DNA from: Bacteroidales bacterium
Lineage (GTDB): Bacteria; Bacteroidota; Bacteroidia; Bacteroidales; P3
Direction: 5' to 3'
Assembly: GCA_017522105.1 (NCBI GenBank)
Contig: JAFXAA010000006.1
Span: 35,213 to 99,212 of the forward strand
Length of the DNA: 64,000 nt
Under the pieces are notes generated by a model. It was not told the origin of the DNA and ran no database searches. It was given only the letters and a program-made list of their open reading frames with translations. Positions 28,032-36,691 of the stretch are shown in pieces. How positions within the stretch are numbered: position 1 is the first letter of the stretch; the number at the start of each line of letters is the position of its first letter. The translations under genes and the position numbers were made by a program.

Positions 28032-29780
28032 ATGGATATCAACACACTCAACATCGACGACAGCGCCAAGCTCAACGTAAAGGCTTGGCTCGAAGGCGAA
28101 TATGACGAAGCCACGAAGCAGGCTATCCGCGACATGGCCTCCAACCCCCAGGAGCTCAACGAGAGCTTCTACCGCCACCTGGAGTTCGGCACCGGCGGCC
28201 TGCGCGGCATCATGGGCGTGGGCACCAACCGCATGAACCGCTACACTGTGGCCATGGCCACACAGGGACTGGCCAACTATGTGAAGAAAGTCTGCGCCGG
28301 CGAGAAGGAGCTGCGCGCCGCCGTGAGCCACGACAGCCGCAACCACAGCCGCGAGTTTGCCGAGATTACGGCCCGCGTGCTCGCCGCCAACGGCTTCCAT
28401 GTCTACCTCTTCGACGGCATGAGGCCGACGCCTGAGCTGAGCTTCGCCGTGCGCCACTACCACTGCCACACCGGCGTCATGGTCACCGCCAGCCACAACC
28501 CCAAGGAATACAACGGCTACAAGGCCTACTGGAGCGACGGCTGCCAGCTGACGGCGCCGCACGACACCGCCGTCATCGACGAGGTGCTGAAGATCAAGCA
28601 CGTCTCCGACGTCAGGATGGACGCCCCCGAAGGCGCCATAGAGACCATCGGCGAGGAGCTCGACAAGGTCTACCTGGCACGCGTGGAGAAGAACAGCCTC
28701 AACCCCGAGGTCATACGCCGTCACCACGACGTGAAGATAGTCTACACGCCGCTGCACGGCACCGGCATCACCCTCATACCCCGCATGCTGAAGCAGCTGG
28801 GCTTCACCAACGTCAACATCGTTGAGGCGCAGGCCGTGCCCGACGGCAACTTCCCCACCACCCCGAGCCCCAACCCCGAGGAGAAGGCGGCCATGAGCAT
28901 GGCCGTGGAGCTGGCCAAGAAGATCGACGCCGACATCGTCTTCGCCAGCGACCCCGACGCCGACCGCGTGGGCGTGGCTGTGAAGCGCCCCGACGGCGAG
29001 TGGATGCTCCTCAACGGCAACCAGACCATGAGCGTGCTCTTCTACTATATTGTCAAACAGTGGCAAGAGAAGCAGCTGCTCACCGGCAACGAGTACATGG
29101 TGAAGACCATCGTCACCAGCGAGCTACCAGCCGACATAGCCACCCGCGCAGGCATCAAGATCTACGACGTGCTGACGGGCTTCAAGTTCATAGGCGGCAA
29201 GATACGCGAGCTGGAAGGCGTGGAGACCTTCATCGCCGGCGGCGAGGAGAGCTACGGCTACATGATAGGCGACTTCGTGCGCGACAAGGACGCCGTCAGC
29301 GCCTGCTCCATGATCGCCGAGATAGCGGCATGGGCCCTGGAGCAGGGCAAGACCTTCTTCGACGTGCTGGTGGACATCTACCGCCAGTACGGCTTCTACA
29401 AGGAAGGCCTCGTCAGCGTGGTGCGCAAAGGCAAGAGCGGCGCCGAGGAGATACAGCAGATGATGCGCGACTACCGCTCGAATCCCCCCGCGGAAATCGA
29501 CGGCGAGCGCGTGGTGTGCATCAAGGACTACCAGGTGCTGGAGAGCAAGGACCTGCTGACAGGCACGGTGACCAAGATCGACCTGCCGAAGAGCAACGTC
29601 CTGCAGTTCTTCACCGACAAGGGCAACAAGATCACCGTGCGCCCCAGCGGCACAGAGCCGAAGATCAAGTTCTACTTCAGCGTCAAGGCCGACCTCCCGT
29701 GCCCCCACTGCTTCGACGACGTCAACAACGCCCTCGACGCCAAGATCGAAAGCATCAAAAAGAGCATGAAGCTGGTGTAA
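28032..29780 (+). CDS. Phosphoglucomutase/phosphomannomutase
   Basis: A 582-residue alpha-D-phosphohexomutase of the PgcA/PGM2-like long form. Visible are 'FGTGGLRG', the phosphoserine loop 'TASHNPKEYNGYK', the metal loop 'DPDADRVG', the sugar-binding loop 'GGEESYGY', and the phosphate-binding loop 'RPSGTEPKIKFY' near the C-terminus. It interconverts glucose-1- and 6-phosphate, linking glycolysis with glycan synthesis. The nucleotidyltransferase gene begins 4 nt after its stop, so read-through into the MNT-HEPN pair is likely. Confidence 0.93.
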   Translation: MDINTLNIDDSAKLNVKAWLEGEYDEATKQAIRDMASNPQELNESFYRHLEFGTGGLRGIMGVGTNRMNRYTVAMATQGLANYVKKVCAGEKELRAAVSHDSRNHSREFAEITARVLAANGFHVYLFDGMRPTPELSFAVRHYHCHTGVMVTASHNPKEYNGYKAYWSDGCQLTAPHDTAVIDEVLKIKHVSDVRMDAPEGAIETIGEELDKVYLARVEKNSLNPEVIRRHHDVKIVYTPLHGTGITLIPRMLKQLGFTNVNIVEAQAVPDGNFPTTPSPNPEEKAAMSMAVELAKKIDADIVFASDPDADRVGVAVKRPDGEWMLLNGNQTMSVLFYYIVKQWQEKQLLTGNEYMVKTIVTSELPADIATRAGIKIYDVLTGFKFIGGKIRELEGVETFIAGGEESYGYMIGDFVRDKDAVSACSMIAEIAAWALEQGKTFFDVLVDIYRQYGFYKEGLVSVVRKGKSGAEEIQQMMRDYRSNPPAEIDGERVVCIKDYQVLESKDLLTGTVTKIDLPKSNVLQFFTDKGNKITVRPSGTEPKIKFYFSVKADLPCPHCFDDVNNALDAKIESIKKSMKLV

Positions 29781-29784
29781 AGCT

Positions 29785-30099
29785 ATGGAACGCTTGAGCA
29801 GAGAACAGGTGCTTGACCTCATCCGTACCTCGATACGGGCTAAAGAGCCAGACGCGCAAATCATCCTTTATGGGTCGCGCGCCCGAGGCGATGCACGCCC
29901 TGACTCTGACTGGGATATCGTTGTCCTGCTCGACAGACCATCCACACCAGACCGATACGAAGCAGTCTACGACCTTTGGGACAAATCCTATGAAATCGGT
30001 GAAGAAATCAACACCCTTGTCTACACCATGGACCAGTGGAACAACGCACCTCCATCATTATTCAAATATAACGTAAGAAAAGAAGGAATACAACTATGA
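29785..30099 (+). CDS. MNT-type minimal nucleotidyltransferase (antitoxin-like)
   Basis: A 104-residue polymerase-beta-like nucleotidyltransferase. The core motif GSRARGDARPDSDWD is exactly GS-x10-DxD, as in MntA antitoxins, which inactivate their HEPN partners by transferring AMP to them. It overlaps the HEPN gene by ATGA, the normal order for many MNT-HEPN pairs. Base composition is more AT-rich than the phosphoglucomutase gene upstream, which suggests an acquired pair. An antitoxin role is inferred from this arrangement. Confidence 0.85.
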   Translation: MERLSREQVLDLIRTSIRAKEPDAQIILYGSRARGDARPDSDWDIVVLLDRPSTPDRYEAVYDLWDKSYEIGEEINTLVYTMDQWNNAPPSLFKYNVRKEGIQL

Positions 30100-30491
30100 G
30101 TCTTACCGATGAAGAACGCTCTGCAATAGTAGCTTACCGTGTTGAAAAAGCCCGTACAGCCATAGCGGAGATCAAGCGGGCAATGCCGCTGGAAGTGTGG
30201 GGCATGATAGCAAACAGAATGTACTATGCCATTTACTATGCGGCGGCAGCATTGCTGATAAACGATGCCCACATAGCAAGCAGCCACAAAGGAGTATTGT
30301 CACAGATAAATCTGCATTATGTCCCAAAGGGACTTTTGTCAAAAGAAGACGGTCACCTTTTCGGCAGAATATTCGCCTTTCGGCAAGGTAGCGACTATGA
30401 CGATTTTATTGATGCTTCAAAAGAGGATATCGAAAAGTATCTTCCCCAGGTTGAGAGCCTCGTTGAGAAGATAATCTCATTGATAAAATAG
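30096..30491 (+). CDS. HEPN-domain protein (UPF0332-like), toxin-like partner
   Basis: A 131-residue, all-helical HEPN protein. 'NRMYYAIYYAAAALL', 'SSHKGVLSQINLHYV' and the C-terminal 'FRQGSDYDD' fit the UPF0332 branch. In active HEPN RNases of this branch the second part of the pattern is Arg-x6-His ('YYAMFH'); here the His position is Tyr, so the RNase motif appears broken. It may be a non-catalytic HEPN protein or act through other residues. It is translationally coupled to the nucleotidyltransferase and followed by a terminator. Confidence 0.82.
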   Translation: MSLTDEERSAIVAYRVEKARTAIAEIKRAMPLEVWGMIANRMYYAIYYAAAALLINDAHIASSHKGVLSQINLHYVPKGLLSKEDGHLFGRIFAFRQGSDYDDFIDASKEDIEKYLPQVESLVEKIISLIK

Positions 30492-30511
30492 GCTGTTCCG
30501 ACAAACCCTTT

Positions 30512-30545
30512 AGCGGATTCAGGACGTCTTGGGTCCGCTTTTCTT
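30512..30545 (+). terminator. Terminator after the MNT-HEPN pair
   Basis: AGCGGA (30512-30517) pairs with TCCGCT (30534-30539), with an inner GGACGTCTT element, and is followed by TTTCTTATT. Confidence 0.7.
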
Positions 30546-30573
30546 ATTGTTAATCAATCATCGGCAACTTTTT

Positions 30574-30605
30574 CTTGCACGATTGGGAAATAGTTTGTAC
30601 CTTTG
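30574..30605 (+). promoter_or_regulatory. Promoter of the putative structured RNA
   Basis: A -33-like CTTG (30574-30577) lies 20 nt before the -7 box TACCTTTG (30598-30605). No start codon with a plausible gene follows for over 300 nt. Confidence 0.65.
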
Positions 30606-30609
30606 CAGT

Positions 30610-30890
30610 GTCGTTAGCCCCGATGCCTGTGAGGGTTGAGGGGTGGGCGACAAGAGTACAAGACATAGAAGAAGACGTTGTAATCAGCGTTTATCTGCGG
30701 CACGTGAATCTCGCAAGTTCTAAAGTATCCGCACGGTAAAGGCAATGAACCAGCGTCCATTGGTGGTGTATACATTGGTCTCGATGTATATGGCCAGCGT
30801 GGGCATCGGGCGTTGCTTATCCTCGGATACAGGCAATGCGAGAGCCTCACGTGCGGGATAAGTGGCAAACAGGATTCCCGCGCTTTTTTT
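30610..30890 (+). ncRNA. Putative structured non-coding RNA or long leader
   Basis: About 280 nt run from the promoter to a terminator without a protein gene. Local structures include ATACAT/ATGTAT around an 8-nt loop (near 30768-30790), a composite hairpin with GCGTTGC/GCAATGC outside and TATCC/GGATA inside (30810-30839), and the terminal GCGGGA/TCCCGC stem followed by seven T. I recall similar sequence from other Bacteroides-group genomes, where it gives rise to spurious protein predictions, but this needs a database check. It could be an independent RNA or an attenuator leader for the lipoprotein gene 47 nt further on. It does not show RNase P, tmRNA or SRP RNA signatures. Confidence 0.55.
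30853..30890 (+). terminator. Terminator or attenuator ending the RNA
   Basis: GCGGGA (30853-30858) pairs with TCCCGC (30876-30881); seven T follow after one C-rich base pair. It lies 47 nt before the lipoprotein ATG. Confidence 0.7.
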
Positions 30891-30936
30891 ATGTGCTGTT
30901 TTTAGGCTGACAAACATTAACAAAAACAACACAAAG

Positions 30937-32028
30937 ATGAAGACAAGACTATTCATTATGGCGGCGGCAGCTGCGATGCTGCTGGCAGCGTGCGAGAAAG
31001 ACCATGACGTTGCCCAAGATGCCAACACAGGCAGAAATGTCAACGGCAAAGGGAAACAGGTTGTTAAAATGACAACCATCGAATATGAGGACTGGACCAA
31101 CTACACCAGAGGATATGCACGCGGCTCGAGCCATTCATGGTCAGGAAACACAATAAGCAGCGTAAGAGGTCTCCGTTATGAAAACGGTACAGAGACATCG
31201 GGGCAGCAATATAACGTTTCCTATGTTTACGACGGAGATGTGCTAAAAGAGCTAAGAGTGGAATATGCCGATGATAAGTACCAGAATTATAGATTTACCT
31301 ATACAGATGGCCTACTGACAGCGATATATGAAACATATATGTATGAGGTTGAGGGATGGAATATGACCACGCTAACATATTCCGATGGAAAAATTCATGA
31401 AATCACAGAGGATGACGGAACCCATACAAGTAGAAGCGTACTGACTTGGGAAGGCGACAATGTTATTCGTAATGAGGAGTATTACAGATATAGCTACGAT
31501 GGTTACGTTACTGAAAGCAACACTATCTATGATTACACATACGACGACAAGAAAAACCCCATGCGGTTTGAAGACCCGGCCATAGCATTTGCATTTGGCG
31601 GCATATCCCGCCTCTCTGCCAACAATGTGACAGAAATGACCATCTCCAGACAAGATTATTCCGGCACACACTCTTACACATACACCTATGAGGACGACTA
31701 CCCGGTGAAGCGGGTTGAAGAGTATATCAGCATTAATACGGGCGCCAACGCAAACGTCACAAACACCACATACTATGAATACGCTGACGGTACAGGGAGT
31801 GGACAGGTACCGCAGATATTCACCATAACCGTGGAAAGCAATGACCGAAGCTTGGGTACAGTGTATTATGACGGAGAGTATGCGGCTGGTACCACGGCTG
31901 TGATAGGAGCAACAGGCAGCTACCAACATGCGTTCAGATGTTGGAGCGACGGCAACACCGACAATCCTCGCTCCATCACAGTGAACGCCAACGCCACCTA
32001 TACAGCTATATTCGGCAATAGCAACTAA
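30937..32028 (+). CDS. Surface lipoprotein with YD-like repeats and an InlB-type repeat
   Basis: A 363-residue lipoprotein with the lipobox 'LLAAC' near residue 19. Residues about 70-290 hold Tyr/Asp-rich repeats ('YVYDGDVLKELRVEYADD', 'FTYTDGLLTAIYE') of the DUF4595/RHS-like kind seen in Bacteroidota lipoproteins. The last about 65 residues ('ITVESNDRSLGTVYYDG' to 'NATYTAIFG') look like a divergent InlB B-repeat. Function is unknown; cell-surface binding is a guess. It is AT-richer than its neighbours and sits in the same island as the MNT-HEPN pair. The start is the ATG before the signal peptide, after the upstream RNA's terminator. Confidence 0.75.
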   Translation: MKTRLFIMAAAAAMLLAACEKDHDVAQDANTGRNVNGKGKQVVKMTTIEYEDWTNYTRGYARGSSHSWSGNTISSVRGLRYENGTETSGQQYNVSYVYDGDVLKELRVEYADDKYQNYRFTYTDGLLTAIYETYMYEVEGWNMTTLTYSDGKIHEITEDDGTHTSRSVLTWEGDNVIRNEEYYRYSYDGYVTESNTIYDYTYDDKKNPMRFEDPAIAFAFGGISRLSANNVTEMTISRQDYSGTHSYTYTYEDDYPVKRVEEYISINTGANANVTNTTYYEYADGTGSGQVPQIFTITVESNDRSLGTVYYDGEYAAGTTAVIGATGSYQHAFRCWSDGNTDNPRSITVNANATYTAIFGNSN

Positions 32029-32053
32029 TTCGCCAACACTTGATATTGTTTTT

Positions 32054-32090
32054 GCCGGGCGGCACAATAATCTGTGCCGTCCGGCGTTTC
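32054..32090 (+). terminator. Terminator of the lipoprotein gene
   Basis: GCCGGGCGGCACA (32054-32066) pairs with TGTGCCGTCCGGC (32073-32085), with one G-T pair; GTTTCTT follows. It ends about 10 nt before the recR start. Confidence 0.85.
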
Positions 32091-32099
32091 TTATGCCGT

Positions 32100-32714
32100 A
32101 TGACACTGCCGTCGAAGATACTGGAGCAGGCTGTGGAACAGCTGGCGACGCTGCCGGGCGTGGGCAAGCGGTCGGCGCTACGCTATGCGCTGGACCTGCT
32201 GAAGCGCGACGAGCAGAGTGTGCGCGACTTCGGCGAGGCGCTGGTGAGGCTCAAGACGAACCTCTACCACTGCCGCTACTGCCACAACCTGAGCGACACC
32301 GAGGTGTGCCCCATCTGCGCCAGCGAGAAGCGCCAGAAGGGCATAGTGTGCGTGGTGGAGAACGTGCAGGACGTGATGGCTATAGAGAACACGCAGCAGT
32401 ACCGCGGGCTGTACCACGTGCTGGGTGGCGTCATCTCGCCCATCGACGGCGTGGGGGTTCAGGACATAGAGATCGGCAGCCTGCTGCGCCGCGTGGAGAC
32501 CGGCGACCCGGCGCCCGTGGAGGAGGTGATCCTGGCCCTGCCCACCACCATGGAGGGCGACACCACGGGCTACTACATACACCGCCAGCTGCAGCCCACG
32601 GGCGTCAAGGTGACGACCCTGGCGCGCGGCGTCGCCGTTGGCGACAGCCTCAACTACACCGACGAGATAACCCTTGGGCGCAGCATAGCCCACAGAATAC
32701 CCTTTGAAGGATGA
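32100..32714 (+). CDS. recR: Recombination protein RecR
   Basis: A 204-residue RecR of normal length. The helix-hairpin-helix 'LATLPGVGKRSALR', the four-Cys zinc motif ('CRYCHNLSDTEVCPIC'), the Toprim domain ('VCVVENVQDVMAIE', 'LGGVISPIDGVG') and the Walker-B-like C-terminus are all visible. With RecF and RecO it helps load RecA on gapped DNA. The start follows directly on the terminator of the upstream gene. The stop overlaps the next gene by ATGA. Confidence 0.96.
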   Translation: MTLPSKILEQAVEQLATLPGVGKRSALRYALDLLKRDEQSVRDFGEALVRLKTNLYHCRYCHNLSDTEVCPICASEKRQKGIVCVVENVQDVMAIENTQQYRGLYHVLGGVISPIDGVGVQDIEIGSLLRRVETGDPAPVEEVILALPTTMEGDTTGYYIHRQLQPTGVKVTTLARGVAVGDSLNYTDEITLGRSIAHRIPFEG

Positions 32715-33850
32715 GGAAAATAGCCTTTCTGGCGATGCTCATCACCATGACCATGAGCAACGCCTGCCATCCCAAAACAGACACTGCGGCGAAAGCGGTC
32801 TGCGCCGCCGCGACGGAGAGATCCCTCGACGCCGACATCGGCGAGATGCTCATGGTGGGCTTCCGCGGCATCGCCGTGGACTCCACGGACCACATCTGGC
32901 GCGACCTGACACATTTCCGCGTGGGCAGCGTCATTCTCTTCGACTATGACGCCGCCACGGGGCGCCGCGGGCGCAACATCACGGGCGTGCAGCAAGTGCA
33001 GAGCCTCTGTCGCCAGCTGCGTCACATAAGGCCCGACCTGCTGATAGGCATCGACCAGGAGGGCGGCAAGGTGAGCCGCCTGCACCAACGCTATGGCTTC
33101 CCTGCCGTGGCATCACCCAAGCTGTCGGCCGCCGAGGGCGACGACAGTGTGCGAAGCTGCGCGCGCATCACAGCCCGCATGCTGCACGATGCAGGCATTA
33201 ACCTCAACTTCGCCCCTGTGGCCGACGTGAACGTGAATCCCGACTGCCCGGTGATAGGCAAGCTTGAGCGCAGCTTTTCGGCTTCGCCGGAGAGGGTGAC
33301 CGATTGCTGCAGGATATGGATTGAGGAGCAGAACAAGAAGGGCGTGGCTTCATGCATGAAGCATTTTCCCGGCCACGGCAGCGCCACGGGCGACACACAC
33401 AAGGGCCTCGTGGACGTGAGCAAGACATGGCAGAAGAAGGAGCTGCAGCCCTATCGTGAGCTGGTAAAGACTGTGCCCATGGTGATGACGGCGCACGTCA
33501 TCAACCGCCAGTTAGACCCCGACGGGCTGCCGGCCTCGCTCTCGCCGCGCATCACAGCCTACCTGCGCGACACGCTGGGCTTCCAAGGCGTGATAGTGAC
33601 CGACGACATGGCCATGGGGGCCATAGTGAACGAGTACTCCTTCGAGACGGCGCTGCGCATGGCTATAGAGGCCGGTGCCGACCTGCTGTGCCTGAGCAAC
33701 AACGGAGGCACCTACAACAGCGAGTTGGTGCCGCAGGCGGTGCGCACCATCAAGCGGATGGTGGCCGACGGCACGGTGAGCGCCGAGCGCATACACGCCT
33801 CGGCGGAGAGAGTGCGCGCCTTGAAAGCGGAGGTCAGAAAGTCCAGGTGA
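32711..33850 (+). CDS. GH3 beta-N-acetylhexosaminidase (NagZ-like), exported
   Basis: A 379-residue GH3 enzyme. The NagZ signature 'KHFPGHGSATGDTHKG' with the catalytic His/Asp dyad is present, as are 'IGIDQEGGKVSRL' and the nucleophile region 'VIVTDDMAMGAI'. It removes terminal beta-linked N-acetylglucosamine, typically from peptidoglycan fragments. A short N-terminal signal with 'SNAC' near residue 19 suggests export, possibly as a lipoprotein, unlike cytoplasmic NagZ of Enterobacteria. It is coupled to recR by ATGA and overlaps the convergent prsW 3' end by 17 bp. Confidence 0.9.
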   Translation: MRKIAFLAMLITMTMSNACHPKTDTAAKAVCAAATERSLDADIGEMLMVGFRGIAVDSTDHIWRDLTHFRVGSVILFDYDAATGRRGRNITGVQQVQSLCRQLRHIRPDLLIGIDQEGGKVSRLHQRYGFPAVASPKLSAAEGDDSVRSCARITARMLHDAGINLNFAPVADVNVNPDCPVIGKLERSFSASPERVTDCCRIWIEEQNKKGVASCMKHFPGHGSATGDTHKGLVDVSKTWQKKELQPYRELVKTVPMVMTAHVINRQLDPDGLPASLSPRITAYLRDTLGFQGVIVTDDMAMGAIVNEYSFETALRMAIEAGADLLCLSNNGGTYNSELVPQAVRTIKRMVADGTVSAERIHASAERVRALKAEVRKSR

Positions 33851-34607
33851 AGCCGTCGAAGGGGTGCAGGCGGTCGAAGCCCTGCTCCTTGGAGCGCTCC
33901 TGAAGACGCCTGATGCGCTTCAGGCCCCAGCGCCACAGTTTCACATCAAAGACGATGAACACAATGAACAGCACGCCGCAGGTGGCCATCACCACGGCGT
34001 TCTCCTCGCCGTAGGCCTCGCCGAGGGCGCCGGAGACCATCAACAATGCGTCGTAGGTGCCATGGAGCAGCATGGGGTAGAAAAAAGCGCGCCAGAGGTG
34101 ACGTCTGCGGTGTTCGGGGTCGAACTTGGCGAGGGACACGTAGTAGCCCATGGTGACGGCGAAGAGGAAGTGCGCCGGCACGGCGAGCACGCCGCGCATG
34201 AGGGCCGTCATCACCTGGTCGTCGCCCTGCAGCACATAGCCAATGTTTTCCACGCAGGCAAAGCCCAGCGAGAGGTAGGCGGCATAGACGATGCCGTCGA
34301 AGTACTCGTCGAAATGGGGGCTGCGCCAGATGAGCCACAGCAGCAGGAGCAGCTTGCAGAGCTCCTCGCTGAAGCCCGCCACGACATAGCCCGTGAAGAT
34401 GCCGTTGAACACAGGCATCGACGACGCGTCGGGAGCCAGGGGCATGATGGCCTGCTCCATGAACACGGCGGGCACCACGCTGAAACAGCCCACGAAGAAC
34501 GTCCACACAAGCTTGCCCAGCGGTTCGGGTTGGTACTTGTCTTTCTTGTATATGAACCACAGCAGCAGGAGGACCGGCAGCACTGCGGAGATGAAAGCTA
34601 TGTTCAT
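33834..34607 (-). CDS. prsW: PrsW-family intramembrane metalloprotease
   Basis: A 257-residue membrane protein with about eight segments. The PrsW/CAAX-protease-like motifs are visible: 'FSEELCKLL' with the Glu-Glu pair, 'SLGFACVENIGYV' with a conserved Glu-Asn, and 'HFLFAVTMGYYV' plus 'HGTYDALL' with conserved His residues. In Bacillus PrsW performs site-1 cleavage of an anti-sigma factor; its Bacteroidota substrate is unknown. It lies downstream of kal on the same strand, 65 nt apart. Confidence 0.85.
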   Translation of the reverse strand: MNIAFISAVLPVLLLLWFIYKKDKYQPEPLGKLVWTFFVGCFSVVPAVFMEQAIMPLAPDASSMPVFNGIFTGYVVAGFSEELCKLLLLLWLIWRSPHFDEYFDGIVYAAYLSLGFACVENIGYVLQGDDQVMTALMRGVLAVPAHFLFAVTMGYYVSLAKFDPEHRRRHLWRAFFYPMLLHGTYDALLMVSGALGEAYGEENAVVMATCGVLFIVFIVFDVKLWRWGLKRIRRLQERSKEQGFDRLHPFDGFTWTF

Positions 34608-34672
34608 GGCGCGGAGAAATAAGATGAAGCGGCCAGCCGATGCGGCCGACCGCTTCGTTCATGGATGCGATG

Positions 34673-35065
34673 TTATTTGTTGTAGCGCTGGCACTCCTTG
34701 GGGGTGACGCAGGTGCCGGTGGCGCGGGCCACGAGGATGCGCTCTTCGAGCACCTCGGCGGCGCTGGCGCTGATTTCGGGCAGGGTGCGGATGACCTTGT
34801 AAGCCTCGAACTTCATCTTGCGGCTGGTGTTGCCGACGTGAGTGATTTCGCCGTAAGCCTCGATATAGTCGCCAGCGTAGACGGGAGCCTTGAACTCAAC
34901 CATGTCGTAGGCGCAGAAGAGGCCTTCGTCGCCGTCCTGCTTGATGAGGAGCTCGGTGGCCACATCGCCGAAGAGGTGAACCATGTGGGCGCCGTCGACG
35001 AGGTTGCCGCCGTAGTGTGCGTCCTTGGCGCTCATGCGGACGCGGAGCATTGATGTAACTGCCAT
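34673..35065 (-). CDS. kal: 3-aminobutyryl-CoA ammonia-lyase
   Basis: A 130-residue single hot-dog-fold protein whose sequence closely follows the lysine-fermentation enzyme Kal of Fusobacterium and Clostridium: '[16 protein letters not shown]', '[18 protein letters not shown]', '[16 protein letters not shown]' and '[10 protein letters not shown]'. It removes ammonia from L-3-aminobutyryl-CoA to give crotonyl-CoA. The other lysine-pathway genes (kamA, kamDE, kdd, kce) are not in the window; a CoA-transferase alpha subunit lies 1.6 kb away on the same strand. The start is the ATG after a 7-bp repeat leader. Confidence 0.9.
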   Translation of the reverse strand: MAVTSMLRVRMSAKDAHYGGNLVDGAHMVHLFGDVATELLIKQDGDEGLFCAYDMVEFKAPVYAGDYIEAYGEITHVGNTSRKMKFEAYKVIRTLPEISASAAEVLEERILVARATGTCVTPKECQRYNK

Positions 35066-35113
35066 AATTTTATCTGTTTTTATTGTTTGTATGTGATGTT
35101 TTATGTATTGATT

Positions 35114-35148
35114 CTCAACCTTAAACCTGAAACCACAAACCTTAAACC
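35114..35148 (-). repeat. 7-bp tandem array in the kal leader
   Basis: On the coding strand five units of the GGTTTAA kind (GGTTTAA, GGTTTGT, GGTTTCA, GGTTTAA, GGTTGAG) occupy the 5' leader between promoter and kal, ending about 48 nt before the ATG. Confidence 0.8.
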
Positions 35149-35165
35149 ATAGGGTTTCTCGTCTG

Positions 35166-35173
35166 CAAAGATA
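35166..35173 (-). promoter_or_regulatory. Promoter of kal
   Basis: TATCTTTG on the minus strand; a -33-like TTTG is found 20 nt upstream. The remaining gap to 35341 (276 bp in all) shows no further feature. Confidence 0.65.
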
Positions 35174-35341
35174 CACAAATTCAGCCGTCTGGCCAAATCT
35201 TTTTTTGGAGTGCAAAAAAACAATACTGGCATACTTTGCTGACAATAATATCCGCAAAGATGCGTTTATTATAGGCATCCTGTTAAAGAGAATGTTTTAT
35301 ACCACACTCATTATGTGAAATATAATTGTAAAATAACGAAT

Positions 35342-36448
35342 ATGAAACGTAATAACTTGCTGACCGTAGGCATTGTGACGGTGGCCATGGCCATTGCCGG
35401 ATGTAGCACTGCAGATCTACAAAAAGAAAAAACAGATATGACAAAACTGACAATGACACAGGAGTGGGATAAGGTGTTTCCACTCAGCGACAAGGTTGAG
35501 CACCACAAGGTGACCTTCCACAACCGCTTCGGAATCGAGCTAGCGGCCGACATGTACACGCCTAAAGACGTGAAAGAAGGCGAGCAGCTGTCTGCCATCG
35601 CCGTCTGCGGCCCCTTCGGTGCCGTCAAGGAACAGAGCAGTGGCCTCTATGCGCAGCACATGGCCGAGCGCGGCTTTTTAGCCATAGCCTTCGACCCCTC
35701 GTTCACCGGCGAGAGTGGCGGCGAGCCCCAGCGCATGGCGAGCCCCGACATCAACACGGAGGACTTCCTCGCCGCCGTTGACTTCCTCAGTGTGCAGCCC
35801 AACGTCGCCCCTGAGCGCATAGGCATCATAGGCATCTGCGGATGGGGCGGTATGGCCATCAACGCCGCAGCCCTCGACCCGCGCATCAAAGCCACTGTGG
35901 CCAGCACAATGTACGACATGAGCAAGATAGCCCGCGAGGGCTACTTCGGCAGTGCCGACAGCCGCGAGGCCCGCGACGAGCAGCGCCGCCTCTGGGCCGC
36001 GCAGCGCACCGAGGACTACCGCACGGGTAGCTACAAGCGCGGTGGCGGCGTCATAGACCCCCTGCCCGACGACGCCCCTTGGTTTGTCAAAGATTACCAC
36101 GCCTACTACAAATGCCCTCGCGGCTACCACGAGCGCAGCGGCAACAGCACCGACGGCTGGAACGTCACCGGCACCATGAGCTTCATCAACCAGCCTCTGC
36201 TCGACATGGCATGCGAGATTGGGAACCCTGTGCTCATCATCCACGGCGAGAAAGCCCACAGCCGCTACTTCGGCGAGTACGCTTTCGAGAAGATGACCGG
36301 CAAAAAGTGCGACGGAAAGAGTATGACTTCTGGCAACAAGGAAATAATGATTATCCCTGGCGCCAGTCATGTAGACCTCTACGACGACGTGGCCGGAGTG
36401 ATACCCTACGACAAGCTGGAGCAGTTCTTCCGTAGCAACCTTAAGTAG
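35342..36448 (+). CDS. Alpha/beta-hydrolase lipoprotein (dienelactone-hydrolase-like)
   Basis: A 368-residue alpha/beta hydrolase. The signal has a lipobox 'AIAGC' near residue 20. 'GIELAADMYTP', 'AIAFDPSFTGESGGEP', the elbow region 'GIIGICGWGGMA' with a Cys near the nucleophile position, 'VLIIHGEKAHSRYF' and the His in 'IPGASHVDLYDD' fit the family. Substrate is unknown; related proteins include esterases and xylanase-esterase-like enzymes. The ATG was chosen at the signal peptide. It stands alone; the gap to 36691 holds only a terminator and an apparently non-coding stretch. Confidence 0.75.
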   Translation: MKRNNLLTVGIVTVAMAIAGCSTADLQKEKTDMTKLTMTQEWDKVFPLSDKVEHHKVTFHNRFGIELAADMYTPKDVKEGEQLSAIAVCGPFGAVKEQSSGLYAQHMAERGFLAIAFDPSFTGESGGEPQRMASPDINTEDFLAAVDFLSVQPNVAPERIGIIGICGWGGMAINAAALDPRIKATVASTMYDMSKIAREGYFGSADSREARDEQRRLWAAQRTEDYRTGSYKRGGGVIDPLPDDAPWFVKDYHAYYKCPRGYHERSGNSTDGWNVTGTMSFINQPLLDMACEIGNPVLIIHGEKAHSRYFGEYAFEKMTGKKCDGKSMTSGNKEIMIIPGASHVDLYDDVAGVIPYDKLEQFFRSNLK

Positions 36449-36630
36449 ACCGCAACGGAATACTGCAAACAACACCACGACCAGCATTACGTTGTACCCA
36501 GCGAACAATGAGCATGCTTCAACGCCAGGCACCGCCGAGCAAAACAAGCTGGGCTACGAGAACTTCCTGACGATGATGGTCTAACCTGTCGGGAGACATG
36601 ATGCCATTCACGAGATGGAAAGGCTATAAA

Positions 36631-36668
36631 AAACGGGATTGCCGCCTCTGCAGGTGGCAATCCCGTTT
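36631..36668. terminator. Bidirectional terminator between the hydrolase gene and atoD
   Basis: AAACGGGATTGCC (36631-36643) pairs with GGCAATCCCGTTT (36656-36668) around a 12-nt loop. It lies between convergent genes. Confidence 0.9.
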
Positions 36669-36691
36669 GTCATTGTTGTCCGTGGAGTCGG

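Noticed and set aside
29785-30491. Prophage or integrative element around the MNT-HEPN pair
   Set aside because: No integrase, attachment repeats or phage genes are nearby; flanking core genes are undisturbed.
30610-30890. RNase P RNA, tmRNA or 4.5S RNA
   Set aside because: The conserved cores of these RNAs (for example GAGGAAAGTCC of RNase P) are absent.
36449-36630. A further small gene after the alpha/beta hydrolase
   Set aside because: Frames are short and lack signal, domain or codon-use support.
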